Below, piece by piece: positions 41,101 through 49,785 of a DNA stretch of 64,000 bases (within the stretch, counting starts at the first letter, position 1; each line of letters begins with the position of its first letter). Made by a program: the position numbers and the translations under genes. The notes below the pieces were generated by a model. The model had not been told where the DNA came from. It was given only the letters and a program-made list of their open reading frames with translations, and made no database searches. The DNA is taken from NCBI RefSeq assembly GCF_019192735.1, contig NZ_JAHTKP010000015.1, positions 62,001-126,000 of the forward strand. The letters run 5' to 3'. Origin of the DNA: Kitasatospora aureofaciens (GTDB taxonomy: Bacteria; Actinomycetota; Actinomycetes; Streptomycetales; Streptomycetaceae).

Positions 41101-42777
41101 TTGGCCGTCCGCCCGCTGCTCCGCCGCGCCGCCCGCTTACTCGGCGCCACCGTCCTCACCGTCACCGGAGCCCTCGCCGGCACGCTCAGCGCCGCCGGCC
41201 CCGCCCACGCCGACTTCGGCACCGGCTACCACGACCCGTACACCGCCACCAAGCCGCTCACCCGCCCCGACACCCGCTCCTGCACCGTCGAGGTCATGCA
41301 CGACCGCGAGTTCCGCAACGGCTACGGCAACCCGCCCGACACCCCGTACACCGCCACCCTCACCCCGCCCGCCGACTGCGCCGGGCCCTGGTCGGCGGTC
41401 GTGCTCGACCTCCACGGCCAGGTCGCCGGGCGGCAGTTCGACCGGATATTCAGCGTCCGGATCGGCGGCGTCCAGGTCCTCCTGTCCTCAACCCCCGAGC
41501 CGTCCAAGGACGGCATCGCGTGGAACGTCGAGCGCGACGTCACCCGCTACGCCCCGCTCCTCGCCGGCGGCTCGCAGCCGTTCTCCTTCGACCTCGCCAA
41601 CGTCACCGACGCCACCTACACCGGTGTCTACAAGATCTCGGCGAGCCTCACCTTCTACACGACCTCCGACCGCTGGCCGGCCGCCCGCACCGCCGACCAA
41701 CTCCTCACCACCGGCCCGTTCTCGCTCACCCAGGCCGCCCCCACCGCCAGCCACGACCTCACCTTCCCGCAGAACCTCGAACGCCTCACCGCCGAGGTCT
41801 ACACCCGCGGCGGCGGCGCCTGCGAGGAGTTCGCCTACGCCTCCGCACCCGACGCCTTCGTCAGCGCCAACCCGGGCCTCGGCGCCTGCGGCAAGGGCCC
41901 GTTCCGCGAACTGCGGCTCACCGTGGACGGCCGGGTCGCCGGCGCCGTCTGGCCGTACCCGGTGATCTACACCGGCGGCTGGGACCCGCTGCTGTGGCGG
42001 CCCGTCCCCGGCATCTTCGCCTTCGACCTGCCCGCGTACCGGCTCGACCTCACGCCGTACGTCGGGCTGCTGCTCGACGGCCGCCCGCACAGCGTCGGCA
42101 TCACCGTCAACGCCACCGAGGCACAGAGCAACGACGTCTGGACCGGCCAGATCAACCTCTTCGCCGACACCGACCACGGCGCCGCCCGCACCACCGGCCG
42201 GCTCACCGAGTACCGCGTCGCCCCCGAGGCCGCCGTCGCCACCGACCTCGCCGACCACGGCGGCGGCAGCGGCGACTGGACCGTCACCGCCGCCCGGCAC
42301 GACCTCGCCCGCGGCTGGGTGCAGACCTCGCACGGGCGCGTCACCACGGAGGTCCGCGACGACCTCGCCTTCCGCTCCGCCCAGCAACTGCGCGACGGCG
42401 GCAACGACGTGACCCTCCACAACGCCACCGACCTCACCCGCTCCACCGCCACCTGGGGCGGCGGCCCGCACCGCACGGCCACCGTCCACGAGGGCGAACC
42501 GCTCGACGTCACCTACCGCGTCACCCACGACACGGCCGGCAACACCGACCAGCAGACGGCCATGGACCTCGGCTACCACCGCGAGGCCACCGGCGCGATC
42601 GGCGCCCATGTCACCGAGCGTTCCACCATCGACCACACGCTGCACCCGACCGCCCACCGCCACGACGGCGACCGCCCCGTCCGCAGCGGCACCAGCACCG
42701 AGGACTACCGCAGCACCGGCCCCGACGGGCCGTACCACCGCACGATCAGCACCGTCGACGGCTGGCCTACGCCCTAG
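41101..42777 (+). CDS. Secreted peptide-N4-asparagine amidase A (PNGase A)-like protein
   Basis: 558 residues from TTG 41101 (GAGGGG upstream); an ATG at 41020 would add 27 Pro/Arg-rich residues. Signal peptide RRAARLLGATVLTVTGALAG, cut after PAHA. Mature part: SCTVEVMHDREFRNGYGNPP, WSAVVLDLHGQVAGRQFDRI, SVRIGGVQVLLSSTPEPS and YTGVYKISASLTFY, the pattern of PNGase A / PNGase At proteins that release N-glycans from glycopeptides. In bacteria the substrate could be plant or fungal glycoprotein, useful to a saprophyte. No neighbour suggests more. Confidence 0.85.
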   Translation: MAVRPLLRRAARLLGATVLTVTGALAGTLSAAGPAHADFGTGYHDPYTATKPLTRPDTRSCTVEVMHDREFRNGYGNPPDTPYTATLTPPADCAGPWSAVVLDLHGQVAGRQFDRIFSVRIGGVQVLLSSTPEPSKDGIAWNVERDVTRYAPLLAGGSQPFSFDLANVTDATYTGVYKISASLTFYTTSDRWPAARTADQLLTTGPFSLTQAAPTASHDLTFPQNLERLTAEVYTRGGGACEEFAYASAPDAFVSANPGLGACGKGPFRELRLTVDGRVAGAVWPYPVIYTGGWDPLLWRPVPGIFAFDLPAYRLDLTPYVGLLLDGRPHSVGITVNATEAQSNDVWTGQINLFADTDHGAARTTGRLTEYRVAPEAAVATDLADHGGGSGDWTVTAARHDLARGWVQTSHGRVTTEVRDDLAFRSAQQLRDGGNDVTLHNATDLTRSTATWGGGPHRTATVHEGEPLDVTYRVTHDTAGNTDQQTAMDLGYHREATGAIGAHVTERSTIDHTLHPTAHRHDGDRPVRSGTSTEDYRSTGPDGPYHRTISTVDGWPTP

Positions 42778-43104
42778 CCGACGCCGTAGCCGCCTCCGTG
42801 GCCGCCCCCGGGGCCCAAATTTCCCCGATTATCCCATTTCGGGCGGTTGGCCCCTGGTGCACAGCGCGTGGGAAGCGCATCATAGGAGTTGGACCTGCGA
42901 GGTAGACGAGGAAGTTCGACCGCAGGAGGCAGTGGCGACAGATCGAGACGGATCAGGGTCTGCCGCTGGCACTACCTCGGTCGACGATCGAACTACCGCG
43001 GCCGGAGGACGTAAAAGTCCGGAGGCCACCTCCGCCTCGCAGGTTCCGCGCGTGTCCACGGAGCGACCCCTCGGCTCCGTGGACCGCTCTCTTCTCGCCC
43101 GTAT
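42778..43104. other. Intergenic region without recognised feature
   Basis: 327 bp between the PNGase-A-like gene and the damaged regulator. It includes a purine-rich stretch (GGAAGTTCGACCGCAGGAGG) but no plausible coding frame and no hairpin of note. Confidence 0.5.
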
Positions 43105-43759
43105 CTAGGGCACCGGATACCCCATCTCCCAGGCGTACACAGCGATGCCGACGCGGTTCTGCACACCCAACTTGCGCTGGATGCTCGCGACGTGCGTCTT
43201 CACCGTCCCCGCCGAGATGAACAGCTCCGCCGCGATGTCCGCGTTCGTCCGCCCCGCCGCGACCTGCCCGGCGATCTCCACCTCCCGCTCGGTCAGCGGC
43301 ACCACCGGCTCCGGCCGGCCCGGACGGCCCGGACGGCCCGCCCGGCGCGGCTCCGTCACGTGCTTCAGCAGCCGCACCGTGACCGACGGACTGATCCCCG
43401 GCCGCCGCCCGCACCGCCTCCGCGAGCAGCGCCGGCCCCGACCGCTTCAGCAGAAACCCCGACGCGCCGTGCTGCAACGCCGGATACACGTACTCGTCCA
43501 GGTCGAACGTGGTGAGCACGACCACCCGCACCGACCCCGCCAGCCGCCGGGTCACTTCCAACCCGTCCATCCGCGGCATCCGGATGTCCACCAGCGCCAC
43601 GTCCGGCCGCACCTGCGCCGCCAGCTCCAACGCCGCGACCCCGTCCGCCGCCTCCCCCACCACCTCGATGTCCGGCTGCGCATCCAGAATCCGCCGCACC
43701 CCCCGCCGGACCGCCTCCTGATCATCCGCAATCAGCGTCCGGATGACCCGCTCCCCCAC
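43105..43759 (-). pseudogene. NarL-type response regulator with an internal frameshift
   Basis: The receiver half reads VIRTLIADDQEAVRRGVRRI, with acceptor Asp in VALVDIRMPRMDGLEVTRRL, up to LLAEAVRAAAGD. The frame then shifts near 43390-43400, and the C-terminal half continues ISPSVTVRLLKHV and LTEREVEIAGQVAAGRTNAD to the usual HTH. Comparison with the family suggests about 8 nt are missing between the receiver and linker. The full-length protein cannot be made from this sequence. An orphan kinase gene at 46373-47563 could have been its partner. Confidence 0.85.
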
Positions 43760-43855
43760 AACCCCGTCCGCCCACGTCACACCGCGCAGTCTCCCACGCC
43801 CACCCGGACCGCCCCGCCCGCCCACGGAAGGGCAGCTCTCCGACGCGTACGCGCT

Positions 43856-43891
43856 GCAGCACCCCGGCTGTTCGCATAGCCGGGGTGCTGC
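43856..43891. terminator. Perfect 14-bp hairpin
   Basis: GCAGCACCCCGGCT pairs with AGCCGGGGTGCTGC around an 8-nt loop. No T-run; could terminate either strand. It lies in the 545-bp gap upstream of the PLP decarboxylase gene. Confidence 0.75.
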
Positions 43892-44009
43892 GGCGGTCTC
43901 GGGCCGCATCCGGGAGCGGGGTGCCGGGGCCCGTGGCGCGGTTGCCGTGTCTGATCCGCGGGCCCGGGCGGTCAATCGTGCTGTGTGTCGCGGTTGCCCA
44001 GGACGGCTA

Positions 44010-44207
44010 TCAGTGCCGCGCGCCGGGGAGTTGTTGGGGCAGCGCGGCGAGGGCGAGCAGGGCGATGGCGGTGGCGGTCGTGGCCAGGGCAGTGCCGAGG
44101 CGAAGGTGTCGCAGGGGGCCGCCGGCGGTGCGTTCGGGTTCGCCGAACGGGTTGCGGAGGGAGACGGCGACAGTGGTGGCGGCGACCATCTCGATGATCA
44201 ACGGCAT
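44010..44207 (-). pseudogene. Short membrane-protein relic
   Basis: About 65 codons read PLIIEMVAATTVAVSLRNPF then ATTATAIALLALAALPQQLP. This looks like the tail of a small membrane protein, but no full-length gene surrounds it. The rest of 43760-44304 holds only the hairpin at 43856 and the decarboxylase promoter region. Confidence 0.35.
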
Positions 44208-44304
44208 CCTGCACCGGAGCAGGCCACTTGGGTGGAATTGGACCGGGACGCAGCGGGTCCCGGTGGCTATCCTCGCCTCCACAGTCGATCTACGGAGACC
44301 GCCC

Positions 44305-45693
44305 ATGCACCCCGAACTCGCCGCCGACCTGCACCAGTTGCCCGCCCTGTTGGAGGAGACCCGGCAGCACGCCGTCACCTTCCTGGACGGCCTCGACGAG
44401 CGGCCCGTCATCCCTCAAGCGGACCCGCTGGCGCCGACGGCGCTCGGCGAGAACGGCGGCGGGTTGCGGGCGGCCCTGGCGGAGTTCGCCGAGCGCTGGC
44501 AGCCGAGGCTCTCGGCCGGCGCCGGGCCGCGCTACTTCGGGTTCGTCACCGGCGGCGCGACCCCGGCGGCGCTGGCCGGCGACTGGCTGACCGCCGCCGC
44601 CGACCAGAACTCCAACTCCTCCCTGGACCCGGCCGGTCAGCAGCTGGAGCGGGAGACGATCGGCTGGCTGCGCGACCTGTTCGGGCTCTCGGCCGCGCAC
44701 AGCGGCACCTTCGTGAGCGGCGCGACCATGTCCAACACGGTCGGGCTGGCGATCGCCCGGGAGTGGCTGGGCGAGCGGCTCGGCGTCGACGTGGCCGAGG
44801 ACGGGGTCGGCGCGCTGGGGCGGGTCCGGGTGCTGTCGGGGAGCGCGCACTCCAGTGTGGCCAAGGCGCTGTCGGTCCTGGGGCTGGGGCGCGCGGCGCT
44901 GACCGCGGTGCCCGCGCTGCCGGGCCGGGAGGCGGTGGACGTGGCCGCGCTGGAGCGGTCGCTGGCCGAAGCGGACGGTCCGTGCGTGGTCGTGGCCAAC
45001 GCGGGCACGGTGAACACGGTCGACTTCGACGATCTGCGGGCGCTCGCCGACCTGCGCGACCGGTACGGATTCTGGCTGCACGTGGACGCGGCGTTCGGTG
45101 CCTTCGCGGCGCTGACGCCGGCGCACGCGGAGCTGGTCGCCGGGCTGGACCTGGCCGACTCGGTCTGCGTGGACCTGCACAAGTGGCTCAACGTGCCGTA
45201 CGACAGCGCGGTGCAGTTCACCCGCCGCCCCGACCTGCAGGCCCGGGTCTTCCGGAACGCGGCCGCCTACCTCGGCCCCCTCGGCGAGCACCCCGACCTG
45301 GTGCACCTCACGCCGGAGAACTCGCACCGGCTGCGCGCGCTCGCCGCCTGGTTCACGCTGCGCGCGTACGGGCGGGCCGGCCACCAGGAGATCGTCGAGC
45401 GCTGCGTGGCGGGCGCCCGGGCGCTGGGGGAAGCGGTGACGGGGATCGAGGGCCTGCGGCTGCTCGCGCCGGTACGGCTGAACGTCGTCTGCTTCACGCT
45501 GGCCACGGACCCCACCGCCGAGCGGCTCGCCGCGCTCGCCGCGGAGCTGGCCGGGGAGGCGTTCGTCACGCCGACCCGGTACGCGGGCGTACCTGCGCTG
45601 CGGGCGGCGTTCAGCAACTGGCGGACCACCGAGGCGGACGTCCGGCGAACTGCGGCGGCACTGGCGCAGGCCGTGGAGAAGCTGGGAGCGTGA
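44305..45693 (+). CDS. PLP-dependent group II decarboxylase/aminotransferase-like protein
   Basis: 462 residues, starting MHPELAADLHQLPALLEETR with GGAGACC upstream. PLP-fold motifs: RYFGFVTGGATPAALAGDWL, TFVSGATMSNTVGLAIAREW, VVVANAGTVNTVDFDDLRAL, WLHVDAAFGAFAAL and the Schiff-base Lys293 in CVDLHKWLNVPYD. This is the group II decarboxylase family (aromatic-amino-acid, glutamate, diaminobutyrate decarboxylases), in a subgroup where the reaction is often a lyase of unusual amino acids. No partner biosynthetic genes adjoin. Confidence 0.9.
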   Translation: MHPELAADLHQLPALLEETRQHAVTFLDGLDERPVIPQADPLAPTALGENGGGLRAALAEFAERWQPRLSAGAGPRYFGFVTGGATPAALAGDWLTAAADQNSNSSLDPAGQQLERETIGWLRDLFGLSAAHSGTFVSGATMSNTVGLAIAREWLGERLGVDVAEDGVGALGRVRVLSGSAHSSVAKALSVLGLGRAALTAVPALPGREAVDVAALERSLAEADGPCVVVANAGTVNTVDFDDLRALADLRDRYGFWLHVDAAFGAFAALTPAHAELVAGLDLADSVCVDLHKWLNVPYDSAVQFTRRPDLQARVFRNAAAYLGPLGEHPDLVHLTPENSHRLRALAAWFTLRAYGRAGHQEIVERCVAGARALGEAVTGIEGLRLLAPVRLNVVCFTLATDPTAERLAALAAELAGEAFVTPTRYAGVPALRAAFSNWRTTEADVRRTAAALAQAVEKLGA

Positions 45694-45730
45694 CAGGCCT
45701 ACGGCGCGCCTGGGGGAACGGGACTCGCCG

Positions 45731-46339
45731 CCTCGCGCGCCGCCTGGATCGTGGTCTGCATGCACCAGGTCGTCATCTCCACCGCCGACAAGTTCAACGG
45801 CGCCGACCTCGGCATCCGCGAGACCTGGGTGCCGCTGTTCGACAAGTACGGCGTCGACCTGGTGGTCTGCGGCCACGAGCACCACTACGAGCGCTCGCAC
45901 CCGATCCGCGGCCAGCAGCCGACCGACACCCGCATCCCCATCCCGGTCGCCACCGACACCGACACCATCGACACCACGCAAGGCACCGTCCACATGGTCA
46001 TCGGCGGCGGCGGTACCTCCGCCCCCTCCAACCACCTCTTCTTCAGCCCCGCCAAGGCCCGCGTCATCGCCGGCGTCGGCGCCGTCGACCCGGCCACCGG
46101 CAAGCGCCCCCCGCTCTACGTGATCGAGGACGCCCCCTGGTCCGCCTTCCGCGACGCCGACAACCCGTACGGCTTCGCCGCCTTCGAGGTCGACCCGGGC
46201 GAACGCGGCGGCAACAGGCAACACCACCATCGACGTCACCTACTACTCCGTCAGCGGGCCCTACGGCGACCTCGTCCGCGTCGACCGCTTCACCCTCACC
46301 CGCCCCCGCGGCACCAGGGGCGGCGGCCGCGAGCTCTGA
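45731..46339 (+). pseudogene. Truncated, frameshifted metallophosphoesterase (purple acid phosphatase type)
   Basis: The visible part is the C-terminal half: WIVVCMHQVVISTADKFNGA, VDLVVCGHEHHYERSHPIRG and TVHMVIGGGGTSAPSNHLFF. The N-terminal metal-binding half is missing. Near 46212 one extra base breaks the frame; restoring it gives TTIDVTYYSVSGPYGDLVRV to a stop at 46339. Two lesions indicate a decayed gene. Confidence 0.85.
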
Positions 46340-46372
46340 CGCATCGCACGCGCGGAACGCGGCCACCGGGCC

Positions 46373-47563
46373 CTACCGCCCCGGCAGGGTGCACACGGTG
46401 CGCCAGCCCGACGGGGGGTGGGGGCCGGCCCTCAGGGTCCCGCCGTGGGCGGCAGCCCGGGCCGTCAGGCCGGCCAGGCCGGTGCCGCCCGAGCCGGGGC
46501 GGCGCAGCAGGAGCCTGCGGGCTCGGCGGTGGGAGCCGCCGTCGTTCGTGACGGAGATCTCAACGTCCGCTCCCGGCGCCGCAGTTACCCGGACGGTTAC
46601 CTCGCACGCGCCCGGAGCGTGCCGACGGACGTTCGTCAGCGCCTCCAGCACGACGACGTACGCGGTGGCCTCCGCCTCGGGCGGGAGCAGGGCGCCCGGG
46701 TCGGACGGCAGGTCGACGGTGGCGCGGGTGGCGCCCGACGCGTCGAAGCGGGCGACCAGGCCAGGCAGGTCGGCCAGCCCGTAGCGGCGCGCCTCCCGGA
46801 GGGCCTCGTCGGACTGCGGGTCGCGCAGCGCGCCGACCATCTCGTCCATCGAGTCCAGTGCCCGCAGGCCCGCTTCCTCCAGCCGCCGCAGCAGGGCGGC
46901 GCTCTCCTCCCGGTCCTGCGGCCCCAGTTGGCCCGCCTGGGCCTCCAGCACGATGCCGGTGATCTCGTGGGCGACGAAGTCGTGCAGTCCGCGGGCGACC
47001 TCGAGCCGCTGCTCGCGGCGGGCGCGGGCGACCGCGCGTTCCCGTCGCGCGTCCAGCACCCGCAGGTAGAGGGCGGCCCCGGCGACGCCGAGGGTGGGGA
47101 GCAGGGACAGGACGGCGGCGATCAGCGAGCCCGCCCAACCGCCGTGCGGCATCCGCAGGGTGAAGCGCAGCGGCACCGCGAGCGACGCGAGCCCGACCAC
47201 CGCACCGACCGGCCCGACCCACCGTCCGGGCACCCGCCGGACGACCCGGAACAGCACCCCGAGCAGCGCGAGCCACTCGAAGGGCAGCCAGAACGCGGGC
47301 AGCCGGTACGGCCCGGAGTAGCAGACGTCGAGCAGCAGCGACACGACCCCCGCCGCCCCGGCACCGGCCGCGAGCGCGACACGCCCTACGGGCCACGGCA
47401 GCAACGCGACCACCGCCACCAGCGCAGCCACCGCAGCGACGAGCAGCGCCGCACCGCGCTCACTCGGGTGCGCCAGCACCACGGGCGCCGGCAGGACGAG
47501 CGCGGCCAGCGAGGCGAGCGGCCGACGGAACCGGCCGACGCCGGACGGAAGATCAGTACGCAC
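46373..47563 (-). CDS. NarL-type sensor histidine kinase (orphan)
   Basis: 396 residues. The GTG start (VRTDLPSGVGRF) is followed by about five membrane helices (e.g. AALLVAAVAALVAVVALLPW). Dimerisation/phospho-site: ARGLHDFVAHEITGIVLEAQ with His194. ATPase lobe: VVLEALTNVRRHAPGACEVT, VEISVTNDGG and GSGGTGLAGLTARAAAHGGT. No response-regulator gene is next to it; a frameshifted NarL-type regulator lies 2.6 kb away (43105-43759), so it may now be without its cognate partner. Confidence 0.9.
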   Translation of the reverse strand: MRTDLPSGVGRFRRPLASLAALVLPAPVVLAHPSERGAALLVAAVAALVAVVALLPWPVGRVALAAGAGAAGVVSLLLDVCYSGPYRLPAFWLPFEWLALLGVLFRVVRRVPGRWVGPVGAVVGLASLAVPLRFTLRMPHGGWAGSLIAAVLSLLPTLGVAGAALYLRVLDARRERAVARARREQRLEVARGLHDFVAHEITGIVLEAQAGQLGPQDREESAALLRRLEEAGLRALDSMDEMVGALRDPQSDEALREARRYGLADLPGLVARFDASGATRATVDLPSDPGALLPPEAEATAYVVVLEALTNVRRHAPGACEVTVRVTAAPGADVEISVTNDGGSHRRARRLLLRRPGSGGTGLAGLTARAAAHGGTLRAGPHPPSGWRTVCTLPGR

Positions 47564-47672
47564 TCACCCGAGCCTACGGGCAGCTCTCCCAGAGGAGGCG
47601 CCATCCTGTCGCTGCGCCGGCGCCGCACCTCCTGCTGCGGAGGGAGCGGCCCCGAGACGGAGCGGGATCGGA

Positions 47673-48668
47673 TCAGGTCGTGCGGCGTCGGATCCAGAAG
47701 AAGCAGAAGCCCGAGAGTGCCGCGGCCATGGCGGTGTAGAGCGCCGCCTCGATCAGCTGGAAGGGCCAGTAGCGCGTGTTCGGCTGGTAGGTGGCGGTCA
47801 CGTGGAGGTCCTGCTCAGCCAGGCAGTCGACCGTCCGGTCGAACTGGCCGGGCGCCAGGCAATTGTTGAGCTTCTCCGTGTTGGGCGGCTGTCCGGCCGG
47901 GTCGACCGCGTGGCCGGCGGAGACGACCCAGGCGTCAGGAAGCGAGATGCCGCCAATCATGAGTGAGGAGCCGCTCAGGACGATGCCGTCGGCGTGGCTC
48001 AGCGTCGTCGTGTCGAGCCGGATGTCCGCAGTGCGGGGTGGGAGGTAGTTCGACCGGAGGGCCGTCGGCACGACGAACTGCACGGCCGCGAACACGGCCA
48101 GCGTCAGGCCCGTCGCAGCGATCGGGCGGCGCAGGAGCAGACCGGTGGCTGCTCCCAGGGTGAAGGCGAAGGCGGCGTACGAGAACGGCACGATGCCGCG
48201 CGCCCCGAAGACCAGCGACGAGAACCGGGCGGCCTTGACCGTGTCGTGCTGGTGCACTCCCCAGGCCATCAGCAGGTCGAGCAGTCCCGTGCCGATCACC
48301 GCGGTCAGGCCGACGACCAGCAGCTTCACCGTCAGCCACCGGGTTCGAGTCACGCTCTGCTGCCAGGCCAGCCGGTGCGTTCCGGAGGCCAGCTCCCCGC
48401 CGATCAACGGCGCCCCCCAGAAGGCGCCCAGCAGGCCGGGCACCGCCATCAGGGCCAGGTCCGTGAGCATGACGACGGTGGAGTACTTGTCCTCGAAGCC
48501 AGAGACGAGGCCGGGCGCGCAGCCCTTGGCGATGCACGCCGCCAGGCTGCCGTCGTAGTCGGCGTGGATGTTCAGGCCGAGTACCAGGAGGTAGATCGCG
48601 GCGGCGGCGAGAGCGAGTGCGCCGACGATCGCCTGGGTACGGAACTGACGCCAGGTCATCCAGATCAC
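47673..48668 (-). CDS. ABC transporter permease (ABC-2 type, multi-helix)
   Basis: 331 residues. The GTG start at 48668 overlaps the stop of the ATPase gene (GTGA). About six hydrophobic segments, including IVGALALAAAAIYLLVLGLN, MLTDLALMAVPGLLGAFWGA and PIAATGLTLAVFAAVQFVVP. GELASGTHRLAWQQSVTRTR is characteristic of the streptomycete ABC-2 permease family that pairs with CcmA-type ATPases. A large hydrophilic loop lies near residues 200-310. Likely a peptide or drug exporter half. Confidence 0.9.
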   Translation of the reverse strand: MIWMTWRQFRTQAIVGALALAAAAIYLLVLGLNIHADYDGSLAACIAKGCAPGLVSGFEDKYSTVVMLTDLALMAVPGLLGAFWGAPLIGGELASGTHRLAWQQSVTRTRWLTVKLLVVGLTAVIGTGLLDLLMAWGVHQHDTVKAARFSSLVFGARGIVPFSYAAFAFTLGAATGLLLRRPIAATGLTLAVFAAVQFVVPTALRSNYLPPRTADIRLDTTTLSHADGIVLSGSSLMIGGISLPDAWVVSAGHAVDPAGQPPNTEKLNNCLAPGQFDRTVDCLAEQDLHVTATYQPNTRYWPFQLIEAALYTAMAAALSGFCFFWIRRRTT

Positions 48669-49585
48669 TGCGGACCCTCCAGGTCGTGCGAGTCGTGCGC
48701 GTCGTGCGCGTCGTAGGAGTCGTGCGAGCGCGTGTCACGGACCAGGTACGCGAGGACCAGGTCTTCGAGGTCGAGGCGCTCGACGCGCCAGTCCCCCTTG
48801 GGCAACGGCGCGGCGGTCCTGACGATGAACGCGCTCCGGTGGTCGATGTGGTTCTCCTGGACGACCGCCATGCCCGCGGGGAGCGCGGAGGCCGCACGGC
48901 GCGGACCGACGATCCGGTAATGCTCGGCGATCAACTCCTCGCACGGCCCGGCCAACCGCACCCGGGACCCGGAGATCAGGAGCAGGTAGTCGCAGACCCG
49001 TTCGAGATCGGTGATCACGTGTGAGGACAGGACGATGGTCCTCCCTTCCCGCTCTCCCGCGAACTCCGTCAGGCTGTGCAGGAACGAGCGCCGGGCCAGC
49101 GGATCGAGGGCGGCCACCGGCTCGTCGAGCAGCAGCAGTTCGGGCTGCTTCGCGGCGGCAAGGGTCAGCGCCAGTTGCGCACGCTGGCCGCCGGAGAGCC
49201 TGCCGGCCTTCTGCCGCGGGTCGAGGCCGAGCTGTTCGATCCGGCGGTACGCGGCCTCATGGTCCCAGGCGGGGTTCGTCCGAGCGCCGAAGCGCAGGTG
49301 GTCGGCGACCGACAAGCCGGCGTACACCGGGGTGTCCTGGGCGACGAATCCGACCCTGGCCAGCTGACCGGGGCCGTCGCCGGGCCGGTGGCCGAGGACG
49401 CGGATTGTTCCGGCGGTGGGGTGCAGCTGGCCGCAGGCCAGGTTCAGCAGCGTGGATTTGCCGGCTCCGTTGGGGCCGACCAGCCCCACCACACGTCCTG
49501 CCGGGATCGACAGCGTGCACTCCGTCAGGGCCCATCGGCCCCGATACCGCTTGCCCAACCCGTGGGCCTCGATGACGGCGGTCAT
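48665..49585 (-). CDS. ABC transporter ATP-binding protein
   Basis: 306 residues; the ATG at 49585 follows AAGGAGG. Walker A GPNGAGKSTLL, signature LSGGQRAQLALTLAAAK, Walker B LLLLDEPVAALDP and switch His in IVLSSHVITDLERV. The C-terminus ends in a His-Asp tail (SHDSYDAHDAHDSHD) encoded by five 9-bp repeats, which could bind metal. It forms one transporter with the downstream permease. A two-component system is divergent and 200 bp away, a common arrangement for drug-sensing ABC systems. Confidence 0.94.
   Translation of the reverse strand: MTAVIEAHGLGKRYRGRWALTECTLSIPAGRVVGLVGPNGAGKSTLLNLACGQLHPTAGTIRVLGHRPGDGPGQLARVGFVAQDTPVYAGLSVADHLRFGARTNPAWDHEAAYRRIEQLGLDPRQKAGRLSGGQRAQLALTLAAAKQPELLLLDEPVAALDPLARRSFLHSLTEFAGEREGRTIVLSSHVITDLERVCDYLLLISGSRVRLAGPCEELIAEHYRIVGPRRAASALPAGMAVVQENHIDHRSAFIVRTAAPLPKGDWRVERLDLEDLVLAYLVRDTRSHDSYDAHDAHDSHDLEGPQ
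48683..48727. repeat. Five 9-bp repeats at the 3' end of the ABC ATPase gene
   Basis: GTCGTGCGA-type nonamers repeat five times inside the coding region and encode the His-Asp tail. Confidence 0.8.
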
Positions 49586-49773
49586 GATCCTCCTTGTTCC
49601 TGAGTAACCGTGAGCAGCCCTGGCGCGGTGCGCCGCGGCGGCGGTTTCCACAGTGCCGTTGGAGGGCACGAGCGGCGTCGGGCCCCAGGGCAGACCTTGG
49701 TGTGGCCGGTTGGCCTCAGGTACACCTCGCCGCATCAGCCCCCGGTCCGACGCGGGACATCGCACCGGGCGGC

Positions 49774-49779
49774 TACATT
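49774..49779 (+). promoter_or_regulatory. -10 box of a probably leaderless kinase mRNA
   Basis: TACATT ends 6 nt before the ATG at 49786 and no ribosome site is present, fitting leaderless transcription. Confidence 0.5.
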
Positions 49780-49785
49780 GCGATC

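Noticed and set aside
43743..46784. A 1013-codon open frame over the PLP decarboxylase
   Set aside because: The decarboxylase frame carries all PLP motifs; this frame is its shadow.
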